A DNA stretch of 60,000 nt from Takakia lepidozioides (taxonomy: Eukaryota > Streptophyta > Takakiopsida > Takakiales > Takakiaceae): positions 18,354,001 to 18,414,000 of the forward strand of contig CM060732.1 in the NCBI GenBank assembly GCA_030704615.1, read 5' to 3'. Position numbers and translations under genes: made by a program. Every line of letters begins with the position of its first letter. The stretch's first letter is position 1. Positions 34,665-45,060 of this stretch are shown here, in pieces. The notes under the pieces were generated by a model, which was not told the DNA's origin, made no database searches, and saw only the letters and a program-made list of their open reading frames with translations.

Positions 34665-35846
34665 TTGGTTTCTATATTGGTGCACATTACCTACCGGTGG
34701 AATCCACACCCTGATATGAATGATCCCGATTCCAAGGTTTTGAAAGAAATGCACTTTTACATTTCTGATGACAACAAGCATGACACGCTGTTCGTACAAC
34801 ATTGCTTTCGGTTTCATTGGAATTACCTTGCTGAAGCAGGGTTCAGACCTGAATCGCATTGGGTATGGAGTGACGGTTGTGCTGCTCAGTTTAAATGTGC
34901 TCGTCCTTGGTATTTTGTTAGTAGGTACCCCCACATCACAGGGGGTTGCACAATGTGGTGGAACTTTTTTGGATCAGGGCACGGGAAAGGTGAGCACGAT
35001 GGGGCTGGTGCTGTGATCAAGAGGGCTTTACGAGCAGAGCAGTTAAACTCAAATGGTGTGAAGCTGCAAAATGCTGCTGAGGCAGTAGCTTTTTTGCGCA
35101 AGAACTTGTCCACCTGACCTCCTTCTTCGTACTCTAAGATTTGAAAGCAGTGAAAAGACATTTTGTTGTTGGTACAGAAGATGTTGACCGTACACAAGAG
35201 TGGGATTGCAGACCGTACCTGGAACTCGGTCTTTACATTCCATTCTTGGGAGGAACAAGTCAGACCCAACCAAACTTATGGTTCGAGACTTAGCAAGTTT
35301 TTGTCCGCATTGTTTGGATCTTGATTGGGACAACTGCATCAATATTGCTCATGCACAAAAATGGAAGTTGCAAACCCTGCAACCTACAAATACAACTGCT
35401 GCTGGAGGCAGATTGAAGAAGAAGGGGATGAAGAACAAGAGTTTGGGGGAGATGGGGAGGACTTGGCCTCCTGCTTGGATACAGGGGACAATTTTGCTTG
35501 CAATGCTGAAGCTGGAAACTTAGAAGGGGTGGACTTCTACTTGCTCTGTTGTGAAAGGCCGGTTCACGTTGTTATGGAGACATTCAGATGGGTGGAGAAG
35601 TACTTTTGACCCTGGCGAGCATGGTTTGCAGGGAGATATTACCAGTTGTGTGGAAGAAGAGATAAGGCTTACAAGTTCCTATCTGACCAGCCTTTGGCAT
35701 TTCTGTATTCGCATTTGGTGAGGGCTATCAAATTTGCTATGCCTCCAGCGACATATCGAGTCAAAGGCAAGGATGCAGTCTTCACCTTGTCTGCGGATGC
35801 ATTGGAAGGCATCAATGAAGCTTTGGCAGCAATGGAAGATCGTTAA
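34665..35846 (+). pseudogene. DFAENY/GHGKG-type transposase, C-terminal half
   Basis: Begins VSILVHITYRWNP. It carries a probable catalytic Asp in HWVWSDGCAAQFKCARPW (34,872), then CTMWWNFFGSGHGKGEHDG with a conserved Glu/Asp, followed by AGAVIKRALRAEQ. After a frameshift near 35,205 the protein continues as PGTRSLHS, TKLMVRDLASFCPHC and WDNCINIAH. Another frame carries GVDFYLLCCERPVHVV, and the last frame (35,646-35,846) CGRRDKAYKFLSDQPLAF and a stop. From memory this SDG...GHGKG layout belongs to a widespread uncharacterised DDE-like transposase family of plants and animals whose first half has a DFAENY motif. That half is found on the other strand at 42,108-44,508. Confidence 0.65.
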
Positions 35847-36950
35847 GATGGCATGTTGCAGGCCAATCCATGGTTGACGGGCAACTTCTCTTATCGGGAT
35901 GGGGTCCAATTCTCCCTTGGGTCATGTAACTCAAATATGTAGCAATGTGAATTACAAGTTGCTTGTGAGCTGAGAGATTGTTTTCGGAATTTGTATGTAT
36001 GTAGCTTTGTTATTTGGCCGCAGATTATAATTCATAATCTATAATCTATCTTGCAAGCTATGGCTAAAGAGGCTGTGGCTGTGGCCAAATTTGTTACTGT
36101 TGCTGCCATGTTAGTCCTTGAAGAATTTACATTTTACTATCCTCTTATTCCATCTGCTTGCCTGCATATGTTGTCGCATTTGTGGGGCTACAAGTTTCAG
36201 CTGTTTGTGCAGCTGATTTGCGGGATGGCAGGTGGCCTGCGGCTCTCCCTCATGCTACCTCCCACCACATCTTGCAAAAGCATTACAGGTGTGGCACCCC
36301 CTTAGCTTTTGTGCAATCTGTGTTCCCTCATATTTTCACTTTTATTGTGTACCTCATAGCCTAGGTGGGGTAGAGGGGTAGAGTAGTCTCTTGTTGTTGT
36401 AGCACGTGACAACCCAGCTCATCCTTGCGTACCTAATTACCTAAACTGAACCATGACGCTAGATTGAAGGAACTTGTCCCTTCTGTCAATCATTGGTTGG
36501 GATCGAAGAGGAATATGGCAATGCATATCATCAATATGTGAATGTTGATTCTCTGAAACTTCACCATGTGGGGGAATATAGAATTTGGAAACGTGTGGAA
36601 AGCAGGTTGTCATCTATGTGGATCACTTGCACTTCTTGAAAGCTGCACTTGCGTTAACCAGAGACGATCCAGACTTGGCCTCTGATTGAAAAGGTAATTT
36701 CATGTCAGAATTAGTAGTATGGTTGTCATGAAGCTGGAATATCAGTAGGGTTTAGGGTTGTTGGTTTGTTGTTTTGTTGATTTGTTGGTTCTCATGAAGC
36801 TGGAAATGTCGGTAGGGTTGTTGGTTTGTAGCCATCCTTGCCCCTCATGTTGCTGTCCCGTACATAACCAACCTGGAGTTGTAAAAAACTAGTTTAATGG
36901 GAATGTGGGGCTGGGAGTAGTGTAGGGCACTCAGGAAGCGGTTCAAAACA
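35847..36950. other. No recognisable gene
   Basis: Spacer between the transposase C-terminal half and the next plus-strand gene. Short frames only. Confidence 0.45.
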
Positions 36951-38440
36951 ATGGTGCAGTCGGGGAGTAAGTTACAGAATTCACCTACGAATGGGAAGAG
37001 TTCCAATGCAGCATCTGAAGATACTATGGGCGAAAGAGGGGGGCACAAATCAGCAGATTACTTCAGGGATGTCCTCAAGCTGAATGCGACAGGCAAGAAT
37101 CCCAAACAACTTCTCTTAGACAAAGACATCACCAAAGAACAATGTGCAAAGTTGTTTGGACAACCTGCAAACAAGAATGGCTACTTTTACATGGGTTGTA
37201 CTGACAAGAGTATGATTCCCAAAATCGAGGACCTGTGGAGTAAGGTTCATGGGTATGATTGTAAGCAACCGGTGGGTATCATTGCAAACTTGATGGCAAG
37301 GGCATTGTCTATGAAAAAAGGACTGGACAAAAACTCAATTGGGCAGCATACGCGGCATGGACAGCTAAGCAACAAAAAAGAATGAAGGAGCATCGAGAAG
37401 CAAAGGACCCTGGCAGCACAGACAGTATGCCAAAGCTAGGAGTTTGTGAATTGAAAGACAGGCTACGCAAAACCCAGGTAGAGGCAAAGAAGGACTGAAA
37501 CAAACGCCTGAGCAAGTGATTGCAGAGATGGAAAGGAAAAAACATGAGCAAGAAGAGTATGTGGCAACTGCCCTAGCGAGTCTTCAGAAACTACATGATT
37601 TGAAGTATGAGGAGATGTGTGGGGCAAAGGAACAGTTGGAGAGGTTAAAGAAAGGGAAGTTGGACTTGATGGAGAAGACGCGGACTGTTCCGGTGCAAAT
37701 GGAAGACAGACAATGGTGTCTTGCAGAGTGTCGGAACAAGATTGCAGACCTAGAGGCCAAACTCTCCCACGAGGGTGCCACAATCCGAGCCGGGGAAGAG
37801 ACCTTAATGCAAAAAGGGGAAGAGAGTGTTGGGTTACTGAATTGTGGAAGGGAAGACAGTCTGAGATGCAAAGGGAACTTGACCAGAAGAAATCAATTGA
37901 AGCAGAATTTTGGCTCAATGCTGATAAGACCGAAAAAGAGTTCAATGCTTTGTGTGATGCAGGGGGACCAGGAAGACAGGGACATTAGAGTGGCAGAGTA
38001 TGTGGTCGATGTTGCTGACACAGAGAGGAGTCTTATCCAAGATCAGATTGAGGCCTTGACAAATGGGGACAAAGGACTCGCCATCTATCCTATGCCTATA
38101 TGTCATCCTCAAGTGATCAAAGATAGTACGTCATCAAGGATTTCCTGAAGGTCTCTCCTTGCCCTGTTTGCCACAAAGGTTCCACTGTTGGGACATGGTG
38201 GTGGCATCTTGTAAGCACACTTACCATCCTGCTTGTATGGCATCCCATATGAAGACGTCCAGGTGTGGGACTTCAGCTGTTCAGAGATCATGCATCCTGA
38301 TTGGTGTTTAGTTTTGGGTTTAGGATTCTTGACCCAGAGGTGCAGGCACTTGCGAAAAGCGAGAGTGGTTGAGCTGCGCCAAAGGTGGATGTCAAGCAAC
38401 TTCACGAAGCCAGGGTTAGAAACACCCAAGTTCCAGGTAA
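36951..38440 (+). pseudogene. Coiled-coil accessory protein of the insertion, 5' part
   Basis: Starts MVQSGSKLQNSPTNGKSSNA at 36,951, with KSADYFRDVLKLNATGKNPK and CAKLFGQPANKNGYFYMGC. Frames change near 37,315 and 37,500. A long coiled coil follows (37,516-37,850: MIAEMERKKHEQEEYVATAL and CRNKIADLEAKLSHEG), then KSIEAEFWLNADKTEKEFNA. A donor-like CAG|GTAAGA at about 38,437 may end an exon. No enzyme motif is visible and the family is unknown. The gene follows the transposase half on the same strand, as a second gene of the same transposon would. Several frameshifts suggest decay, though unmodelled introns could explain some. Confidence 0.4.
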
Positions 38441-38679
38441 GATTGATTGCAACATTTCCATGTTTTCTCTTCAGAAAACTTGTGTGGTCCAAGGCTGTAC
38501 CTCTTCATGTCCCAATCCTCAGGATTGTAGTCCCAAGATTGGACCTTCAACCCCTTCAACTGACTATGAGTCTGAATGTGGGACTGCAAATGTTATTATT
38601 TGTCCTTTTAGTGGAGTGAATCCTTACTGGGGAGTCCTTGAGAGAGTGTCATTCTTAACTAGAATTCTGAGTCTTCAGT

Positions 38680-38960
38680 CATGTGGAGTGTGAGTCCAAG
38701 TGCTGACTCATGTGGAGTATGAGTCGATGTGTTTAGTCATGGGGAGTGTGAGTCCACTTGCTGACTAATTACTGGGAGTATGAGTCCTTAATGATTTCCA
38801 CTGATTTCCAGTTTGGAATCAGAGTCTGTGGAGGGTCAGTCCATGTGCTTAATCATGTGGAGTGTGAGTCCAACTGCAAAATAATGGATGTGGAATGCGA
38901 GTCCTTATTGAGGAGCTTGCTTCTCAACTTGGAATCTGAGTCATGGCCCAGATGGATTGT
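38680..38960. repeat. AGTCC-rich minisatellite
   Basis: Imperfect repeats of TGTGGAGTGTGAGTCCA-like units, about 35-60 bp apart, possibly within an intron of the accessory gene. Confidence 0.65.
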
Positions 38961-39469
38961 GAGTCCTAGTTAGGGAGTGTGAATCTTGCTTGTAGTCCCA
39001 CCATCAGCTGCATAGAACTTGGAAGTCTAATATGGGGGACAAAAAGTCCATTATGATGGACTGTGCACTCCCCACATAATTATTGTAGTCCAACTGTTGG
39101 GACTTCGGCCAATGGTAAGGACTACAATGACTTGTCTGGACTCAAATTACAGTTAATGTTGTATTGGTAGACAGTAGGCACCAAGTGATAATTCAGCCTT
39201 CTCAAACCAGTTGTAATGGTGTAGGTGTGATAGCAGATGATGGCTCATTGATGCCAACAAACAAAGACCAGGACCTCCATCTCAGGCCACCACCAACTAT
39301 AGTGCATTCACCACCAACTACAGTGGAGGCCAAAGTGGACATGGTGGTAGTGTTGTGAACCAAAACTTCCCTCGAACTCCAAGCTCGTCAACTCTTCAAA
39401 ATGTCATCTTTGGGGCTGTCGGCCGGGGATCGTTGCACCAATTGTTGGTGATCCGTTGAACCTGAGGTT

Positions 39470-40488
39470 GATGTCACACCTGATACCATCATGCAAGAGG
39501 TTTCAGCTTCAGGAAAGGGTTATGTCAAGAAGTTCCTCATTCCTGGTTCTCCACCAAAAAAAAAGATTCCTGGATCTCCACTGCAGGCTGCATTTGTTCC
39601 AGAGATTGTCACGACACATACGCTACAAAGTACACATGAAGATGTTGTGGACTTGACAATCCCATCCACTGTTGTTCCTCCTTTAGTGGATGTGAAGGTT
39701 GAAAGAGATGGTGCCCAAAATACTGGACATGTGGACAACCCTCTCATCAGACTCAGATTGGGGTCACAGGTATTTGAAAAATGATGCTGGGGCCGACTCC
39801 CAGTCTGATTCTGATACAGTTGTGTTGCACAGTACCATAGGTGGAGGCCCCTCACAAGTTCAGATCCTATATTTCAGTCACTCCACCAGTTGCTACCTCC
39901 CTTGTTGCTCCGCCAATATCCATTCCCGCAGTTCCAGCTCAATTGGATGGTGGTTCTCCATTACCTATGGTAGTATATGTACCTCATGCCTTAGCAACAA
40001 CCCCTCTTGTTCTTGGACCAGTGTTGAACCCCCCAGCTGTAGCCCTTGTCAGTCCACATGTTCAGGCAACAGGGAAGCGTAAACAAGAACGAAAGAGATC
40101 TCGCAAGGCATTGAGTGCAGAGTATGCAAAGAAGCCCACCACTAGGGCGGATTCTAAGGTATCAATTGACAAGGATATGGACAAGTGCCCAGGTGAAAGT
40201 ACCCCCTCATCAAAGAGAGTTGTCGTGCACAAGCCCTTGGATACGAATGAAGACAACGATCTGAGCCACCACGATAAGAGTAACTCAATCCCACGGGACG
40301 GTGTTGTGAAGGCCGCTCGGGGCCCTATTGTGAAGTCACTGAACACCGTGAAGACTCCTCCCAACTTGACCACTCGGGGGCCTGTTGTCAAGTCCCTTAA
40401 TATTGTCAAGACCCCACCTAACTTGAAGATGGATGCAGGTTCTTCTGGTGCAGGCCCTAAGAAGAAGAAAAGAAAACATATCAACTAG
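39470..40488 (+). pseudogene. Accessory protein 3' part with nuclear localisation signal
   Basis: The frame from 39,491 has KKFLIPGSPPKKKIPGSP and EDVVDLTIPSTVVPP, a Pro/Val-rich acidic style. After a frame change near 39,785 it runs from 39,841 to the stop at 40,488: Pro/Val-rich, then basic KRKQERKRSRKALSAEYAKK, then two tandem copies of a ~20-residue unit (RGPIVKSLNTVKTPPNL, RGPVVKSLNIVKTPPNL), ending GPKKKKRKHIN, a classical monopartite nuclear localisation signal. Probably the 3' exon of the gene beginning at 36,951. Function unknown. A nuclear, DNA-bound partner of the transposase is one possibility. Confidence 0.4.
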
Positions 40489-42107
40489 GTACAAGCTGAG
40501 TACTGTACACTTATGCTTTTATCACTAATGTTAGAATAACTCTTGGTTGTTATTTTGCCAATTCATGCTCAAGTTTCTGATGCAATTTAACTCCTCTATG
40601 CATGATATATAGGACATACATCTGGTATACGTCGCTGAATTATGAGACAGAAGTATAGTAAGATCTTGAGCATTGTGGGTGGCAATGCAGGGCATGTGAT
40701 TAGCAGACCGCCCCTATGAGGACTTTACCACTCGCTGCTGTCATTGTGGGGATAGGTCTCGTCTCTTCATCAGTACTTGTTCATTTATGACATGGCCACT
40801 TTGGGAGGCAGGCACCAAGCAAAGGCTAGTCTTTCATCGATGGGGTAGAGGTTGGTGCCACGATATGTCAATGTTGAGCAGTTTAGAACTGGCAGATGAT
40901 GTGTTAGTTGTTACCATTAGGTGCCCAGCCAAGTCATGTGATGTGGATTTGCCCTTGTGGTTTCTCGAGTAGCTCACAATGGACATATGACATGGATTGA
41001 GGGCATGCACATTACTGTTCTTTGTTCATTTTCTACTGATAGGTATGCTGTACTTGTTTGAGTAAGGCAGCAATATCATGACAGTGGTTTTTGAAAACAA
41101 TGCACTCTATTTTGCTATCTGTTTCTGATAGGAATTGCTAGAATACCTTCGTGCAGGCAGTCTACTGTCATTCATTCTATGTGAGAAAGATGGCTTTGAA
41201 AGGCCCGTTGCTTTTCCTGCCTGTGCTACAATTCTCCAACATGCGTGGGTTTAACAGAGTCTGCGCCTGAAATTTGACTAACTGGTGGATGGTATGGCTA
41301 CATCCGGTTGCGTACCTCTATCCTCCTTTGCTTGACTCTGATAGTTCATTTACAAAACTGCAATCGGACACCAACAATATAAGTCTCCATCTCTCAATGG
41401 TAATTAGTCTAGCTCCTTGGTGAAGATCCCTGGTATGGCGGACCGAAGCCTGGCCAACAGACAGCATTCCCATCATTCCCCTCTCTATAGGATGGCAGCT
41501 CTAAGCAATCTACCTTCGCTCAATTGAGCACATAAATGTGATTTGTAGTTCTGCCTGCCTAATTCTTCAGAGAGTTTGATAGTATCTCTCAACTTCATCC
41601 AAGCCCAAAAAATACTTGTGCGTATGATTTAATGCATGCAGTTCAATATGCAAGGATGGCTTAACTTTGAAGAGGGAATCAAGACAGTATGATAGCAGGT
41701 CTGCTGTTGTTCCACTTGATTGTCCCACTGTGTTTGGAAGGCTGTTAGCAACTCAGACTAGAATGGCACCCGGCTTCAGCGTGTTGAGGATCATGTGCCT
41801 TGAGGAACATGTGTCTTATTTTTACAGCTATGATCTTCTCCACTTTCTTATCCAAAACGAGGGTGTGGAACTTTGAAAGGACCAGGAAGTATGACAAGTT
41901 GTAGGGTTTATGATGAGGTTTTGCCATATCTTCGTAGCCAGGCACCTTTGCCAACCAGTTGGTATGAGAAGGGGGAGGACAACAGATTGTGTGATCAGAG
42001 AGGAAGGCAGACACACTCCAAATAACAAGAAAACCAGACACATTAAATTGAAGTTCCCCGCCTTGTGAAGTGATACACCACAGCACTAGTGCGGGAATTC
42101 TAGTCAC
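40489..42107. other. No recognisable gene
   Basis: Short frames on both strands without motifs. The right edge coincides with the end of the transposase N-terminal half. Confidence 0.45.
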
Positions 42108-44508
42108 CAGGCACATTCAATTATCTCTTGCACTTCATTCTGAACCGTAAAAGTGTAGTTTTCAGCAAAGTCAACAACAGACAATATTGTATTCTCTGGC
42201 AAAGATTTCAAACTGGCTTTAAACTGAGCATCTTGCCATCGGGCTACAAAGTTATGACGAACAAAAGCCTGTAGCTTGGGTTTGAAGTACGACAAGAATT
42301 CAATAGAGGAAGTCGTTTGGTATTGGAGTTTCAGTCTCATTCTAGGGGCTCCATCTTTCTCCCCAACATTCTCTTTTGCATAGCATCTCCACTGCACTGT
42401 CAAATCACAACCATTTGCCTCCACGGGACAAATAGATAACTTACTTGAGCCACACCTCAAGCACTCTCCCATGAGACAGTCTCGCCGATGCCATTCATCC
42501 AATTCCCCTTTGGGACAAACAATTTCTTGCCAAAGCCAAGTCACTCCTTTGTAGGGGTGCTTGTTCGCTTGACAACCAGCTTCACCATCTAATACTGGTC
42601 CACGTCGACAAATATTACAGTCACAAGTACATGATGATGGAGAGTGGACACCCCTCTCGGCAGTCCGCATGTTGTTGAACCCATCCTTCAACTCCGCCAT
42701 CTCCACATGATATTTGCAGCAACAAACATTACGATCCTTCAGGCGTTTGACAAAGAATGGTCTCAACAACTCAAACAATCGTTGACCCACTTTGACATTG
42801 GGATGGGCTGATTTGAAGCAAAGAAAGAAAGCAGTCTGCATTGCCACCACAACATGCACAAAGAGAATCCCATTTAGTGCATGCACTAAGAATACCTACT
42901 ACTAGACCTAGACCAGTCCTAGACCTAGTCTTAGTCATAGTCCTTTCTCATCACATGTCAAATTGTACAAGTACTAATCAGTCCTAGTAGTCCTAGACCT
43001 AGTCCTTCCTAGTCACATATGAAGTAGTACATGTACTAATCAGTCCGAGTGTGAGTCCTTTCTAGTCACATATCAAGGAATGCATGTACTAACCAGTCCT
43101 AGTCCTAGTCCTAGTCCTAGTCACATACCAATGAATGCATGTCCTAATCAGTCCTAGTCCTACTTCTTTCTAGTCACATATCAAGGAATGCATGTCCAAA
43201 TCGGTCCTAGTCCTAGTCATTGTTCTTTTCTAGTCACATTTCAAGGAGTGCATGTACTAATGGAGTACATGTACATCGACTTCTAGTCCCTCCAAATCAA
43301 ATTACATGGAGTGCATGCTATTTTGTCCTATCTAGTCATAATATAAGGAGTGCATGCTAGTGAGTCGTACTTCTAGTCCATCCCAGGCCTGTTTACAATG
43401 AGTACCAGTCCATGAACAAGAGGGACATCTTCAAGACACTCCAATTCAGGACATGAGCTGGACATAGTGTCCACAATTGAGTACAGTAATCTCAGTCCAC
43501 TGGTAGGTTTACAGGTGACGATGTACCTTGTCTAGGGAAAATGTACGAGGCAACCCAAACAACACAATGGCAGTTGACAAACTCCAACATAGTCCAATAC
43601 AGTTATGTACAGTAGGAAGTGTAGAAGGATTGTAAAGTACTGAGAGCCCACACAAACACTGTAAAGAGAGGGTTCGCTTACCTGAGTCTCAAGAAGATAG
43701 TGAGCAGGTTGTGTATCATAGACTTTCCTCGATACGCGCTGCCTCACGACATCTTTCTTGTTGGGTGACACTCGTGTCTCATTTACCCACCAAGCCAAAA
43801 CGATCGCTCGGGTCGCATCTGGTACATGATCAGACCTTTTCTTTCTCCCACCCAAAGCCCACAAACCCTCACCTTCTGAATCAATGACTCTTCGTCGTAC
43901 AATTGCACGACTAATATTGCTATGATGAATATTAAGAATACGAGCCGTTGCCCTCACAGCAGTGGTCTGGGTTCCACTAACAGACGCTGTTAAGAATGAG
44001 CGTTTACTCGCAAGCTTATCTAAAGATTGCACACCCTTAACAAGTTGCATGGAGCTCTGCTGGTTCTTCAACAGATCTGCATGCGCCTTGGCCTCCTAGG
44101 CGGCAAGTAATAGGCAGGTAAGCTGAGTTTAATGAGATGGTGACCCAAAAATAACTCCATTACCTCTGTTTGTGAATGAAGTGTTGGGCATTCCCTCAAT
44201 TGCTTGTAACAGAAGTCGGCCATTTTCAAAGCTATTCTCCTCTTGTCTCGTTCTCCAAACCCCACCCTGGCATCTTCCACAGAACCTTGCCCAGACGTTG
44301 TAGTAGCCGCATTAATCTCTGCCTCTTTTTGGGCTTGAAGTCTCTCCCTATACATTCTTTTCTGGTCAGCGTGGGTTTGTTTGCGTGCATCCTCGGTGGG
44401 CCTGGCTGCAGCCAACAAAGCCAGTTTTGCCCTTTTTTGGGGGTCTGGTCTTACCTCTCCATTTACCCTATACTTGTTCTTCTTGTTCCCTATTGAAAAC
44501 TGATACAA
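42108..44508 (-). pseudogene. DFAENY-type transposase, N-terminal half, with two introns
   Basis: Exon 1 (to 44,164) is basic and Ala/Arg-rich (DPQKRAKLALLAAARPTEDA, LKMADFCYKQLRECPTLHSQ). A 68-bp GT-AG intron (44,163-44,096) joins HSQTE to EAKAHADLLKNQQSS. Exon 2 (44,095-43,682) has an HTH-like TARILNIHHSNISRAIVRRR and VSPNKKDVVRQR, ending LLETQ. An 846-bp GT-AG intron (43,681-42,836, donor CAG|GTAAGC) leads to TAFFLCFKSAHPNVKVGQRL. Exon 3 carries Cys pairs (CTCDCNIC, CLMGECLRCG), HNFVARWQDAQFK and the first catalytic motif SVVDFAENYTF. Both introns are phase 0. The protein stops after IECAW, at a possible donor CTG|GTGACT (42,108). No stop interrupts the three exons. The exon 1 start is uncertain. 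Confidence 0.7.
42890..43400. repeat. CCTAGT/AGTCCT minisatellite in the second intron
   Basis: Tandem CAGTCCTAGTCCTAG units alternate with CTAGTCACATATCAAGGAATG and GCATGTACTAAT segments, about 60 bp per unit and roughly 7 units. It accounts for most of the intron length. Confidence 0.75.
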
Positions 44509-44719
44509 CTGTTAGCACAATATAGAGATCGGAAACCAGACAACAATTTGCTTAAGTGTACTCTCTCTCCCAATGGTTGTCCCAGTCCAATTCAGTTCTA
44601 TGAAAACATGGCCTGCAAAACAACCCAAAGCAAATGTGAGAAGAATATCAACATTCTCGGTTCTGTTGCACCAATTTACACCAAGTAGGAAAATCTGCAA
44701 TGAATATGACAACAAATGG
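44509..44719. other. Spacer between transposase exon 1 and helicase fragment
   Basis: No motif. Upstream exons or the promoter of the transposase gene would lie here or beyond. Confidence 0.35.
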
Positions 44720-45060
44720 GAGAGCCCCCACCTTTACTTGTTATGTAATTAGCCACAAACCCAATGCTTCCACGATTTACTTCACCATTTTTATTATTCT
44801 CTCGCCCTTGTCGTCCGGACTGTGGACAAAATCAGAATGTCGACTTCACGTCCTTGAAACCCATCCACAGTATTGAACTCAATGTCACATGCTGCACCAA
44901 AACCTAGTGCACGAATAAAGCGATTCTGAAGCAGTAATAGCTACTGCTTGTACAGTGTAATTATTATCCCAAAGCGCCCTGGCCTCACCTCAGCTGAATA
45001 CCTGGTAAAATTCCACCAAACGCAGCAGCAGCAAAGAACGCATATCATCAGCAGGAAAAT
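44720..45060 (-). pseudogene. Sen1/Upf1-like SF1 helicase C-terminal fragment
   Basis: The minus strand reads RPGRFGIIITLYKQ, QNRFIRALGF, then FNTVDGFQGREVDILILSTV, and after a frameshift SIGFVANYI. VDGFQGRE followed by (F/L)STVR is motif V, with motif VI expected after the GF-A sequence, as in the Sen1/Upf1/DNA2 helicases that unwind RNA:DNA or RNA. The ATPase N-terminal motifs and the ALTRA motif VI are missing. A stop sits inside LYKQ*LLLLQ. It looks like a host gene piece captured in the insertion, or the remnant of a helicase once coded by it. Confidence 0.6.

Noticed and set aside
34665-35846. Assignment of the split transposase to the KDZ superfamily
   Set aside because: KDZ enzymes have different conserved motifs as far as I recall; the DFAENY and GHGKG motifs do not match them. 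Left unnamed.
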